Source: Sindora glabra (taxonomy: Eukaryota; Streptophyta; Magnoliopsida; Fabales; Fabaceae). Taken from it: a stretch of DNA of 64,000 bases. A program made the translations under genes and the position numbers. This document shows, piece by piece, positions 47,627 to 60,229 of this stretch (position 1 is its first letter; the number at the start of each line of letters is the position of its first letter). Location: the NCBI GenBank assembly GCA_020226215.1, contig CM035226.1:88498895-88562894 (forward strand). The letters are read 5' to 3'. The notes beneath the pieces were generated by a model. It saw only the letters and a program-made list of their open reading frames with translations, searched no databases and was not told the DNA's origin.

Positions 47627-47971
47627 AAAAGTCGCTTCTTTACTTGTTCCACTCTCTCTCCTTACTGTATGCTTCTCCAACACAAAAGTTTCTCTCTCTC
47701 CTTTAATTTTCAAAGATAACGCGCATACAAAGAGCCACATATTATCTTGTTTGATTTTTCCACAACCAAAGTGTCTTTTAGTCAATTCCTTTCAAAGATA
47801 ACGCGCTTTCCACAAAAGTGAAATTATTAAAAGCCGCTTCTCGAACACAAAAGTCTCTTTCTCTCCTTAAATTTTCAAAGATAACGCGCATACAAAGAAC
47901 CACATATTATCTTGTTTGATTTTTCCACAACCAAAGCGTTTTTTAGTCAATTCCACAAAAGTGAAATTATT
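47627..47971 (+). promoter_or_regulatory. duplicated promoter/5' leader of the receptor kinase
   Basis: Copy A (47627-47828) and copy B (47829-47971) share AAAAG(T/C)CGCTTCT, a CT-rich tract, AAAGATAACGCGCATACAAA, CACATATTATCTTGTTTGAT and CCACAAAAGTGAAATTATT. Copy A has an extra repeat of TTTCAAAGATAACGCGC. Copy B overlaps the first part of an upstream in-frame extension, so translation most likely starts downstream at 48038. CT-rich tracts of this kind are common in plant core promoters and leaders. Regulatory meaning is inferred. Confidence 0.6.
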
Positions 47972-48037
47972 AAAAGCCTGCATTTCATGTTTCAATATGC
48001 AATACCCACTTCCAGCCTTGTGTTCCTAAGTGAAAAA

Positions 48038-51000
48038 ATGAACCCTTATGCTGCTACGTTGCTCGCACTTTGGTTCATATACCTTCACTTGTTTCTTTTC
48101 TTCACTTCAAACACTGCCTCAGCATCAAGCAATGATACTGATCATATGGCTTTGCTCAAATTCAAACAATCAGTATTCAATGACCCTGTTTTAGCCTCTT
48201 GGAATAGTTCTAACCCCTTGTGCAACTGGCATGGAATCAAATGCAGCCACAGGCATCAAAGAGTTACAGAGCTCAACCTTGATGGATATGGTTTGCATGG
48301 AGTCATACCACCTCATATTGGCAACCTTTCCTTTCTGAAAATTCTCTCCCTCCAGGGAAACAGCTTCTATGGGGAAATCCCACAAGAAGTTGGCCGTTTA
48401 TTTAGGTTGCAGCAACTCGCTCTCAGCAACAACACATTGACGGGGGTAATTCCTATGAACTTGACAAGCTGCACTGAACTCCGGCTCTTATATTTGTATG
48501 GGAACAATCTTATTGGGAAAATACCAACTGATATTGGGTCACTCACAAAGCTTGAAGACATTCATATTTCTAAAAACAATTTGACAGGAAAAATCCCATC
48601 GTCCGTGGGAAACCTGTCTTCCCTTGTCAGTCTTAAAGTGGGATATAATAACTTGGAAGGGAATATACCAGAAGATATTGGCCGATTGAAAAACTTGAAA
48701 GCCATATCAGTTCCAAGCAACAAGCTGTCAGGAGTGCTTCCTTCCTTATTTTACAATTTGTCATCTCTCACTTACGTTTCAGCTGCCGGTAATCAATTTG
48801 AGGGGTCCCTTCCTGTCAACATGTTCCTCACTCTCCCTAATCTTCAGCAGTTTGGAATAGGTCTTAATCATTTCACAGGTACAATCCCTACTTCAATCGC
48901 GAATGCATCTATGCTTAAACTATTTGATATCCCTGAAAACCACTTTGTTGGAATTGTTCCAAATCTAGGAAAACATCAAGATTTGCGGTGGCTAAATTTA
49001 AATGGTAACAACCTTGGCAGTGGTTCAGATGACGACTTAGATTTTGTAACATCGTTGACAAACTGCAGCAAATTGGAAACTTTGAATATAGATTCAAACA
49101 ATTTTGGAGGGCGTTTGCCGAAGTCTATAGGAAATTTGTCAACTCAACTTTCTATATTATATCTTGGTCATAATCAAATATATGGAACTATTCCTGCAGC
49201 ATTAGGAAATTTCATTCAATTAATTGGCTTGGATTTGGAGCACAACCATTTTACTGGGACCATTCCAACTACTTTTGAGAAGTTTCAAAATATGCAAGCC
49301 TTAGCCTTAAATGCAAACAAACTCTCAGGAGTAATACCATCCTTCTTATTCAACCTCCCTCAATTGTTTTCCTTGTATTTGTCAGATAATATATTGGAAG
49401 GAAATATTCCTCATAATATTGGAAATTGCCAAAATTTACAGGTCTTGAGTCTTTCACACAACAAACTCAATGGGCCTATTCCCTCACAGGTTTTTAGTCT
49501 TTTCTCTTTGTCGCTATTGAACTTATCCCAAAACTCATTAACAGGCAATTTACCTGCTGAGGTGGGCAACCTAAAAAATATTGGTCAGTTGGATGTCTCT
49601 CAAAATAATTTTTATGGAGATATTCCAAGGAGAATTGGTGATTGTATGAGTTTAGAGTACCTTAATTTACAGGGGAATTTCTTCCATGGGATCATACCAG
49701 TGTCTTTGGCTTTTTTGAGAGGTCTTATGTATTTGGATCTGTCACAAAATAACTTGTTTGGACCGATTCCTAAAGGTCTACAAAATCTTCGAGTATTGGT
49801 ATACTTGAATATCTCTTTCAACATGTTAGATGGAGAGGTACCAACAAAAGGTGTGTTTGGAAATTCAAGTTCAATATCAGTTATTGGCAATGCAAATTTA
49901 TGTGGGGGTGTCTCAAAGTTAAAACTACCGCCTTGCCTTGAGAAATCTGTGAAGGGCAAACATAATCTATCTTGGAAGCTAATAGTTGTAATAGTTTGTG
50001 CAGTTTCCTTCTTCCTTTTGTTGTTAATCAATTTAGCATATTATTGGGTGAGGAAAACAAACAAAACTAGAAAATGGAACTCCACTTCATTGGCAGCTGA
50101 TCAATTTTCTATAATTTCATATCATAGCATCTACCAAGCAACTGATGGGTTCTCTACTAGCAACATGATAGGATCTGGATGCTTTGGTGTTGTGTATAAA
50201 GGAATTTTAGATTCAGATAATACAGTTGTAGCCATAAAGGTCCTTAATCTTCAAAAAAGAGGTGCCCAAAAGAGTTTTGTAGCTGAATGCAATGCACTCA
50301 AAAATATTCGACATAGAAATCTAGTTAAGGTTTTGACTTGTTGCTCTAGCACAGATTATAATGGCCATGAGTTTAAAGCTCTAGTTTTTGAGTACATGGA
50401 AAATGGAAGCCTAGAAGATTGGCTTCATTTAGGTGAAGAGAAATCAAGAACATTGAACCTTGAAAAAAGATTAAACATTGTTCATGACATTGCTTCTGCA
50501 TTACATTATCTTCACTATGAATGTGAGGAACCCATTATTCATTGTGATTTGAAGCCAGCAAATGTTCTTCTAAATGATAACATGATTGCTCATGTGAGTG
50601 ATTTTGGATTAGCAAGAATTCTTTCAACTATAAATGGCACTTCTTATCAGCAAACTAGTACAATTGGAATAAGAGGGACTATTGGCTACACTCCTCCAGG
50701 TATAATTTTATATTAATCAAAATGTTTAGTGCTTCTTTGAATTTTTCTTTACATGGCATATTTTCAATTTTAGTTACAGACCACTAACAATTTTATGATA
50801 AAAAAATGCTATTTACACTTCTCTAAATTCATAACTCTTCTGATAACTTCTTGTATGACACAATCTAAGTTTATCTTTCCCAAATTTCAAAATAATTTGG
50901 ACTAATTTGATTCAAATTGTGACATGCATGCAAATATGAGAAGTGTTATAAATGAAGAAAGTGTAAGTAGCATTACTTATTCAAAATCAATTTCAGAGTA

Positions 51001-51376
51001 TGGAATGACTTTTGAGCTTTCTAAGGAGGGTGACGTATATAGTTTTGGGATTCTTATGCTGGAAATGCTTACTAGAAAAAGACCCACAAATGAAATATTT
51101 AAAGATGGTAAAAATCTTCATAATTATGCTAAAATGGCATTTCAAAATAATTTGCTGCAAATTGTGGATCCTACTCTTTTGCAAAGAGAAATCGTGGAAG
51201 AAAAAAATGAAAACTTGACTTGGATTCACCCTAAGGTGGAGCAGTGCTTGATTTCACTAATTGAGATTGGAATTGCTTGTTCAATGGAATCACCAAGAGC
51301 AAGAATGGATATGATGGATGTCACTAGAGGGCTCAATCATATTAGGAAAGCCTTCTTAAGTGAAAATAATGGATAA
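48038..51376 (+). CDS. LRR receptor-like kinase, subfamily XII (EFR/Xa21 type), non-RD
   Basis: Two exons, 48038-50699 and 50997-51376, encode 1013 aa, the usual size for the subfamily. The intron (297 bp, GT-AG) splits a Glu codon inside PPEYGM, the conserved intron site of LRR-XII kinases. Order: signal peptide (1-31, ends TASASS); LRRNT with LCNWHGIKC; 22 LRRs (about 85-620); TM helix (about 647-670, VIVCAVSFFLLLLINLAYYW); kinase from about 705 with GSGCFGVVYKG, VAIKVL (catalytic Lys), HCDLKPANVLL, SDFGLA and DVYSFGILMLEM. HCD in place of HRD makes it a non-RD kinase, a feature of pattern-recognition receptors in innate immunity. ATG 48038 is preferred over in-frame ATGs at 47912 and 47987 because it begins the hydrophobic signal peptide and the upstream part is duplicated leader. 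No stops or frameshifts seen. It acts at the plasma membrane; the ligand is unknown. Confidence 0.93.
50700..50996 (+). other. intron of the receptor kinase
   Basis: Donor CCAG|GTATAA and acceptor CAATTTCAG|AGTATGG. Reading through it would end the protein at a TAA four codons in, so unspliced mRNA would give a kinase lacking its C-terminal lobe. Confidence 0.9.
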
Positions 51377-52840
51377 AAACAATGGAACAGAAGGCATTGA
51401 ATTGCAGCATTTACAATGTACTGTTACTGCCAATAGATAGTAATGTTGAATACCATTACCTTTGTCCTTTTTGTTTTCTTTCTGAATAATAATTTCAGTT
51501 TAGTAAGGAGTGGTCTTATGCTATTTGACTATTCCTCATGTAGCATTTACAATTTTTAACTTTTATTGTTCAAGGAACCAAATGCTATATAGCTAATATT
51601 AATAGTGAAACATAATGTTGCTAGAAACCCATATTGTGCTCCATCTTCCCCCTTATTGATGCCTAAACTTGATAACATGGCTAAAGAAATAAACATTATA
51701 AGGGGAAGCATAAAAGTTGGTGCAATATGTATAACTTTTCTTAATTTTAGATTTATTAACCCTTTCTAGCTCTATATGAAATACAAGTCGATGAAGTAAT
51801 TGACTATAATATTTTGGATTGGATTCTAGCTTGTAGAAGTGAAATTTTTTGATATGATACGATAATCCAATATGAACAATGTTATGCCCCAGTTTTGAGT
51901 ATATGACTGGTGTAGGAAATCACCTCTAACTTATTTTTCACAAGCCCAATTTATTATCAATACAAACACTAACTTGATGGAAATCAACTAAATTTATATA
52001 AAATATAATTACTCAAAAACACTTAGATAATTTTATAGAAAATGGGCCACTTTTGCATTTGATAAAAGAACCCTACTACTAATTTAATAGTAATAAAATA
52101 ATAGAGAGTATTTAAGTAATTTTATTGGAGAAATATTAATTCAAAACATTTAAACTAACTTCACTCATTGTCTTTCTTCTACTCATTAATTAAAATGTTA
52201 GTAGTGGTGATAAATTGACTTCAATATCATTTATTATTTTGTTAATTTTAAATTAATAATGTGATTTTCTTGTCCAAATGAAAAAGTGAAAATTGTTAAC
52301 TTCCACATATAAATCTTTTGTAAAAGTTAGAAAAATGGATAAAATTTCTTCCATTTTTTAAATGCTAGCCAGGGGTAATATAACACTTATGAGTCAAAAA
52401 ACCAAACCAAAGCTATATATGTTTTTGTGTTTGTGTGTGTGCGTGCACACTTTCAAAGAGACACCACACTTGTTTGCATGCATAGATATCTTATTCCAAC
52501 TCTTAATTTTTTTCCTTTAAGATATTGTCTTCAAGGTCCATTTGGTTAATAAGGCTTTAAATATTAACTTTCAATGCTTGTAAAAGGATGGGAAATGAGG
52601 GGAGTGAGTTTTATGAACCGAGTGAGTAAATAACTTACTAAAGCTTAACATAAAATGCAACTTATAAAAATTAGGGAAAGCTTGTTAAATACTATAAATT
52701 CACAAACAATTAGTTCGAAAAAAATAATTTCAACTTTAAATGTTACTAACATATGGTAACAAATCTAAATCTTATACTTTCAAAGTGCAATTCCCTTATT
52801 TGTAAAACTAAATCAACAAAATCAATACTTTCATATTTAA
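51377..52840. other. 3' flank and spacer of the receptor kinase
   Basis: AT-rich, probably including the 3' UTR (about 51377-51500). A GT-rich microsatellite lies at 52424-52445. No second gene is seen. Confidence 0.5.
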
Positions 52841-52989
52841 ATCCACTACAATAAATTAACACTTGTACCACGAATTATGACACAAAAAATTAAAAAATCA
52901 TGATAATTTTATCATTTGCCATGGGAATAAAAAAATTTAAACAAATGTCCAAAAAATTAAAAAATTTATGCAATGGGAAAACTTTACCT

Positions 52990-53350
52990 ATGGAAAAATA
53001 TTATTTGTGCCACAAATAAAGTTATGAGAATATAATTTTCGTGGTAAATTATTACTTGTGCTACGAAAAAATTTTATCCGTAGCAAAATATCACTTATGC
53101 CATAAGATTAAGTTACGGGAACATAATTTTTGTGGTAAAGTATTACTTGTATTACAAAAAAGCTTTACTCGTGGCAAAGTATCACTTGTGTCATAAATTA
53201 AATTATAAGAATACATTCCTTATGACAAAGCATCACTTGTGCTACAAATTAAATTACGAGTATGCATTTCAAGTGATAAAGCATCACTTATTCTATCATA
53301 TAAGTCAGAAAAATTTATCTATAGCAAAATATTATTTATACCACGAATTA
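52990..53350 (+). repeat. left subterminal repeat array of the CACTA element
   Basis: Six or seven degenerate units of about 50-55 bp, each with (A/T)TCACTTGTG(C/T)(T/C)A(C/T)AAA followed by a GGTAAA-like box, run from 52990 to 53350. An apparent reading frame here only reflects the repeat. Confidence 0.8.
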
Positions 53351-55127
53351 CTTCTATGAATAAAATCATAGTCAAATGTATCATTTTTTATAACTATATA
53401 TATATAAAAATATTATTTATAATAAGTGTAATATGCTGCAATATGGTAGATAATAAAAAATATAAATATTTATATATTATGGATGTTTAACAAATAACTA
53501 ATTCATCATTTGATCAACTGATTAGCCTTATCAATCAAAATAAAAAACTATAGAACTTAACGTTTTTAAATAGTTAATTCATAAAATATATATAAAAAGA
53601 TAGAACTACTCGTAAATTGTATAATTATATACTTTTATTATTTTTTTAAAAATAATTTAAATAGGAGTTAAACCCCAAACTTTAAGATATGTAAGAAAGA
53701 ATTCAATTGTTAAGCTCTTAAGTATTTTTATATACATTTGTACCAAATTTAATTTATTAGAATGTAACTATTTTTTATAAATAATAAATAATTATTTAAA
53801 TTTATATTAATTAAATTTATATTATAAAATTAATATACATCAATAAAATAAATATTATAATATATTAAAGATTGTATTATATAATTATTCAATGAATTTA
53901 AATTTTATACATACTAAAGTTAAAAATTAATAAGATTTACATATACATATATATAATACATATGTATATAACAAATTTTTTAATTCATTATTCATTCTAA
54001 TTTTTAAAATATCAATTAAAAAAAATCATTCAAAGTATAAAATATTATAAAAATTTATTTTTTTATCTCATCACATTATTCTAAAAAAATGTGATAACAA
54101 AGATATATATTATGAAAATACTAAAATCATTATATTATATATAAATAGTATAATTTATGAGATATGTTATAACAAGCTTTATTATAGAAATATATAATAA
54201 TAAATTTTACATTAATCACTTTAATATCAACAAAACTTTCATTAAAAAATTAAAAATAATAGTTATGTAAAATTATGTATAATTTAATAATAATAAAATT
54301 ATTATATTAAAATATTTTAAACAAATTATATTTAAAGGAGTGTTATATATAAAATAGTCTAAATTTTCATTTTCATGCTTTATTAATTCCAATTGTATTA
54401 ATTTCATTTCTTACATATATTTTGTAATAATTTCTTTCCTTCTAAATAATAATATAATTAATTTAGTCTATTCATTTATAATTTTATTAATAGGTTAATG
54501 ACTTGATTAATGGAAAAATAAAAATTAAATAAAAATAACATATGAGAGAAGAAATTAATACAAAAAATTTGTGAAGGTTTGAATGATTTAATTTATATTT
54601 GTGAATGACAAAATATGTATTATTAATAAAAATTAAAATTAAATAATTTATAATTAAAATTTAAATATACATAATAGTTCAAAATTATGATTTATATGGA
54701 TATTTATTTCATATTATTCAACCTTTATTGAAAGAATTTTAGAAAATAATAAAAAATTACCTAAAAGATATAAAAATTTTACTTTTATTTTGTAATAACT
54801 CAATTAATAATAATTAATGAAAAATATTAATAAAAGGATAAAATTAACTAATTAATTATTTATAAGAGATAAATTTGATATAAGATATTTGTAAAGAATA
54901 AATTTGATATGAGCAAAATTACTAACAAAATAAATAAGAATTTAGTTTATAAAAAATTAATTTTTAAAATAAAATCATGAAATATTTTTGTATTAGTGCA
55001 TTTTTATTATATGTATTTATGTAATATTTTATTATATAATTAGTATTATATAAGTGTAATTTTATTTTTGAAGTCAATTGGTTAATTAAAACTTTATATA
55101 AAATATATTATATTATAGTACAAAAGA

Positions 55128-55215
55128 AATAAACTAGCACAATGATAAGGCACGACATTTCTCAACTTGAAGATTCAGGTTCGATTCTCAGTAAATGCAA
55201 TTATAATTTCTAAAC
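55128..55215 (+). repeat. SINE-head-like sequence inside the CACTA element
   Basis: A-box-like TAGCACAATGATAAGG (55135) and B-box GGTTCGATTCTC (55178-55189) with tRNA-like spacing. No cloverleaf can be drawn, so this is not a tRNA gene. Confidence 0.35.
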
Positions 55216-55692
55216 AAATAAAATTTCAATGATTTATTCTAACTAGATATAGGTCAAAAGCATTAATAGATTTCAACAGATATATAAATAAAATGATAAG
55301 ATAATACCTAATTGAATTGGTTAAATAATCGATTTAATTTAGATATATAAAAATTATTTTAGTTAATTATATTAGTTTTATAATTATTTTATCTTATTTT
55401 ATTTTTTATCACAATTTTATTCGTGGCAATATGAATTACTAGTTACAGATGTATCTTTCTTGCCACGTTTGTACTCATGACTAGAAAAATTTATTAGTCA
55501 CAAGTGAACCTGTTGCAAAAAAAATTATTTATGCCACAGGGCCTTTTTCCCGTGACAATTTCTTTGCTATACTTACTTATGCCACAGAACCATTTAACTA
55601 GCATTTCCATGTCTAAATAGCATAGTTAAGAAAATTTTGATCTCGTGTTATGATTTTTACCATGGCATAAGTATTAATTTATTGTAGTGATC

Positions 55693-57113
55693 ATAGTTTT
55701 CTCTAAACCATAATCCTATATAGAAGTTTGAAATATTAAAAGAAATATGAAATTTCACAATTAATAAATCACATTATATAAACAAGTAGGGTCTAATGGA
55801 ATTTTCACATAAATAACCATATAGAAATTAGAAATGTGAAAAGTCACATTTAGGACCCTAATTAGAAATTAGAAGTATATAATAGGGTCAAATCCTTGTC
55901 TAAAGTAAAGATCAAAATCTAAGATTTTAATCAAAAGTTAGAAGTATATAGAAGGATCAATCCTTATCTAAGATCAAGGTTAAATCTAAAATCCAGTCAA
56001 AAGTTCCAATACCCATCACGGCTCTCCCTTATTACTCCACATGGAAATCCTCCTCCATGCCTCTCATAATATGAGTTGTCATCGTAAACAAAATTTTAAA
56101 TGCACTTGGGGCTTTTTAAAGAATACTCCCAAGGGTTCGCATTATGCTTTGTCATTTATAACATCTTGAAACATAATTAAAAAAACATACTATTCCACTT
56201 TCTTTTCAAAATAATCAGAATGTCACTATCCAACAAACATTTTAAAATTTAAAGCCTTTTTCCACTTCTCAAGTATTTATATACAAAACAATAAATTAAA
56301 TGTTTAAACTCAAATTTTCATACATCCATTTTCTAAGCATAACAAGAAAGGAATACTCAAAGGCATTATAAAAGCCAAAATGTTTTTATAAACACTCATT
56401 GTAAAACTATTCTAATCACAAGGGAAAAGATAAGTTCATATTTTTATATATAAGAAAATTTTAAAATTACAAATTATACTAGAATATTCATTTACCGTAA
56501 ATCAAGTTCAACACTTTCCTTGTAGCATAGGAACAGAAAACAAACACTATTGCATCCTAGAATATAAGATATTTTATATCAATTGAATATTCTTTAGCTA
56601 TAATTCTTAACTAAAACCGTCCAATATGAACACGGAATTTGATCAGAGATAAGACTCTTACTTATAAGGGTTCAATGGTATAAATTTAAGGCAAAGATGA
56701 GGCATTTTTGTCGGCCAAAACGCAGCATTCCTCTGCTACAACCATTACGGCTCATGTAAGCTCAAAGCCTTCTTGGAATGAAATTAAAGCATTGGAAAGG
56801 AACAGGACTTACTCTCAAATACTTGGAAGCTTTAAAGTTTGGGGGAAAGACTCCCAAAAATGCCGCTCAAAGCAGTGGCTGAGTTGAGTCCTCTATGGCC
56901 ATACCATTGGTCTCGTTCCGTGTCAGAAAGAATGGTGAGAGGATGGATTAGTGGCTGCAAGAAAGAAGAAATCAAATTGAGGAAGAGAAGATGTTGGTGG
57001 CTACGAGCTATAAAAATAAAGGTGTGGTTATCTATGATGGTTGTTTTGTGAGGTCGGCGGCAATGACGGGACTTAATTGAAGATTTTGAGAGGCTAAAAT
57101 GGCTTATATAAAA
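55693..57113. other. spacer, possibly LTR debris
   Basis: 55840-55985 has a degenerate duplication (TTAGAAATTAGAAGTATATA... and AAAAGTTAGAAGTATATAGA). 56650-57110 is GC-richer (AATGCCGCTCAAAGCAGTGG) and has short open stretches on both strands without recognisable domains. Confidence 0.4.
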
Positions 57114-57122
57114 AATATTTTT

Positions 57123-59041
57123 GGGGAAAATACACAAAACTTTCCTAAAGTTTACACTAATGTCAAAGTTTCAAATCCTAGAAATCACCCCCCTTGAACT
57201 TTGGAAGAAAATGAAAATGTTAAGTTCTATTTAAAGCTAACGGCGCATGTCAATTTGTATTCTTAGAAGTCTGTAACCTTCGTTTATGGAAGAGAGTCCA
57301 ACGGGTAGCAAAAATAATATGTTTCTTTCATATCTGTTTTTTGAATATTCGTAAAGTAAAGGCACTTTTTCTCAAAAGATTCATAAAAAAGTCATGATAA
57401 AGTATAAATATAAAGTAATTGAAAAAGCTTTTGGCTTTGCTAATTTTCCTCAATTTCGTGCGTATCCACTTCTGAACCCCTCTTTGAGGAAATCCCATGA
57501 AGCAAAAAAATCACCTTTACCGACAAAAGATGCGTTGATGTAATCTCGTTTTTTTTTTTTTTTCCGATTGTAAGATATTAAATTTAGAGAGAGAGAGAGA
57601 GAGACCCTATTTCTGCATTTGGTAATACTGACAATGAAGTTAAGCGAAGGCAGAAAGGTAAGCGTTTGGACAATGGGGGCTGAGGAGATTGCGTAGAGAG
57701 AATTCAAGTAAATTTAAGAGAAACACCCCAAAAGGAGAGTGACTTTAAAAGTCATTCAAAAATACTGTTTACAGTGTTTACATAATTGCTCCATCTTTAC
57801 CAATAAACCTCTGTTTTAATTATTCTTAAGAATTTCTCCATGAAAACTTTTGTTTGGTTTTGTTTAAAAATTAAATGAAAAAAAATTATGATGCGCCATT
57901 GTCAAGTGATAAAAAATTGAGGCTGGTGAATTTGTTAAGAGGACCATCCTTTCTAAAAGGAAAGTTAACCACAAAATTGAGAACCTTCTGTTGACAGTGA
58001 CCAAGGATGCAACAGAAAAAGAATTTGAAATGGATGAAGCAAAAGACAAGAGTTTGGCAAAAACATGAAGAAAACAAATTTATAATCAATCAGTTCATGC
58101 AATAAACAAATTTATAACAAGGAAAAGCTAGATCAATTAGTTCAAAAACATGAAGTAAACAAATTTATAACCAATATATGCAAACTCCTTTTTACTTAAT
58201 AGCTTCATACAGTAGCAGTAGGAACATTTAGGCTTGCAAATTTCATGATGCAGTGGTAGCAATATACCTGACATAAACACACACACACAATATTCTTTCT
58301 TCCATTTATCTCCAAATGCAGAGATTATCTTTTGATGACCAAATAAACAAGTTCACGAAAACCCAAAGAAGCAATCAAATCTAAAAGGAGGAGAAGAGGA
58401 AGCTAATGAGCATTGCAACGAGGCTATGTACTTCATTGGCATTGGTTTACTCATGCAGAAATATCTTTCTAGCAATCCTTTTCCTCTGTGCTCCCCACTA
58501 AATTCATCTACTGTGATTTTGCAGGCAGTAATGACTGTGAACAATTTCTTGCAGCCCTTCCAGGTAAATGGTCAGCAATACATTCATGATGAGTTCGTTG
58601 ATTTATTAATCTTGACCTTGGATGAACAACTTACAATAAGTGCTATTACCCTATCATTCTCTTTAGATCAATTCTTTAGGTGAATCTGTGGAGCAGAAAA
58701 ACTAATTAGGCATGAAAAATGTTGTTCCATAAACTTGGTCCCCTCGGCTAGATTTTAGGATCACCAATTTCCCCTTCTAACATTGGCTGAAATTTTTTAT
58801 TTCCCCTTCCAACATTGGCTTTTCCTTTTTTCAGGCATGATGAGGTTCAAGCTTCCAGATGACCAAAACACATTGGAGAAGGAGAGAAAAGCATGCCTTC
58901 CTCACGCGCGCTATTAGCCTCAAACACAACCAAAAGATTTTTTTCTTTTAAGGTTTAGGGGGATGATTTATAGGGTTTGAAATCTCACATACTAAAGTTA
59001 CCATTAGTGTAAACTTCAAGGGAATTTTATGTATTTTTTCC
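57123..59041. mobile_element. non-autonomous MULE, 1.9 kb, possible Pack-MULE
   Basis: Left terminus GGGGAAAATACACAAAACTT and, inward from the right, GGAAAAAATACATAAAATTC open imperfect terminal inverted repeats of about 125 bp (57123-57250 and 58915-59041). Both share AGTTTACACTAATG. A perfect 9-bp duplication, AATATTTTT, flanks the element (57114-57122, 59042-59050). No transposase. The interior (57600-58700) is less AT-rich and has several open stretches and a GA microsatellite (57587-57604), so it may carry captured host sequence. I recognise no protein domain in it. Confidence 0.85.
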
Positions 59042-59050
59042 AATATTTTT

Positions 59051-59150
59051 AAATATTTTACATATTTTTATAATATTAATATGTAATTTCAAAAAATTTG
59101 GGGGTCAAGGCCCCTTAGTCCCTTAAAAACTCCGCCAGTGGCCGGCGGAA
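59051..59150 (-). repeat. terminal fragment of a repeat with CACTGGCGGAG end
   Basis: On -, CACTGGCGGAGTTTTTAAGG followed by GGGGCCTTGACCCCC resembles the CAGTGGCGGAGCC... ends of a widespread plant hAT-type repeat. The other end was not found; the MULE at 57123 is inserted next to or in it. Confidence 0.4.
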
Positions 59151-60229
59151 TGAAGAAGGCTTGGCGCTGGGGTTTGGATGAAGTCGAAAACAGGGTTGTG
59201 CTTGCTGGGCTTTGGAATTGTTTAAGGGGGTAAGGTTGTTGCTGTATAAAGGTAAAGGAAAAGTTAGGAAAAAAAAAAAAAAGGGAGAAATACATATTAC
59301 CCCTTAAAATTTGCATTAATAACAAACACGGTACATGAAGTTTTAAACCATACAAATTACCTCTTTCAACTTGCAAAAAAGAGTGGAAATGTTTTGTTGC
59401 TGTGAAGGTTAATAGGGAAGGACCTGCTCGTTCCTATTTTTCTTCCCATTGCTGAGAACTGAACAGCTAAAAGTGAACATAACAATAATCAAAATTATCT
59501 TTTCTAAACATTATGAAAAACAATATATCAAAGAGAGCAAGGAATAATTACACATCGGCACTGAAGATGTGAGTGTGTGTCTACGTATTACTTCTGGTTT
59601 ATTATTATTATTGGGCATTTTGAAGTTTATTTCAACTGACTTGTTATGTTTGAATAATGCTAAATCTATATTGGAAAATGACGCAGAGTAAGATATTTTA
59701 GCCTTTAAAATATGACTAAAAATGCAACTATTTTTAAATCTTCCATAACCATGATTAATGATGTAAGACAATGCTATTCCTTTATTAGTGACTGCTTAAA
59801 AGAGCGCAATGCTATAACCATCTACCAGAAGGAAGAATATATTAAATAAAACCTCAACTATTCATTTGGATATGCAAATCTACGAGCTAAGTTTTATTAG
59901 GTATCAACAACATTATATCAGAAAATAATAGGGAGGCACTTGAAACATTCACAAAATTATGCTGATTGGAATTTGCACACTGCGATCTGCATAATGTGCT
60001 AATTCTGCAAAATTGCCGTACCTTTCCTTCGCCAACCATGGCGAGGTTCAGTACTCAAATGGCCTTAAGGTGTAGTTCAATTATCACGTAATTAAATATA
60101 TAAAAAAACCGAAGAAAGCCCCAATTGCTATGACAACAATGTGCTTGAGCATTGCCCGCATGCTTTATCTATGTACTTTTCCTATGCCACTTAATCATAC
60201 CATCAGAACCTTATTAGGTTAGAGAAAAA
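59151..60229. other. intergenic DNA
   Basis: Around 59280-59400 a phrase AATACATATTACCCCTTAAA resembles a MULE terminal repeat, but no partner end was identified. On -, 60045-59965 reads AKERYGNFAELAHYADRSVQ then a stop, which might be a coding tail (see the candidate exon at 60230). Confidence 0.35.

Larger units (their letters stand above)
52844..55689. mobile_element. non-autonomous CACTA element, 2.85 kb
   Basis: Starts CACTACAATAAATTAACACT (52844) and ends as its inverse (CACTACAATAAATTAATACT, read inward from 55689). It is flanked by a perfect 3-bp duplication ATC (52841-52843, 55690-55692). Subterminal repeats with ACTTGTGCTAC(A/G)AA or TTTTCGTGGTAAA phrases fill 52850-53360 and 55420-55680. 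The interior is extremely AT-rich and has no transposase. The clean ends and TSD suggest that it is younger than the CACTA at 9048-15106. Confidence 0.9.

Noticed and set aside
47912..48037. 42-residue N-terminal extension of the receptor kinase from an upstream in-frame ATG
   Set aside because: It lies in the duplicated leader, and the signal peptide begins properly at the 48038 ATG.
50700..50716. Apparent end of the kinase at 934 codons
   Set aside because: This is read-through into the intron. Splicing 50699 to 50997 restores PPEYGM and the rest of the kinase.
53132..53490. Two overlapping open frames of 75 and 83 codons with repeated YHLCHKLNY-like peptides
   Set aside because: The peptide periodicity is produced by CACTA subterminal DNA repeats (52990-53350); not a gene.
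55178..55189. tRNA-like B-box GGTTCGATTCTC
   Set aside because: No acceptor or anticodon stems can be formed; best seen as a SINE head.
57864..58089. Open frames on - within the 1.9 kb MULE
   Set aside because: No recognisable domain and no start context; kept only as possible captured sequence in the MULE entry.
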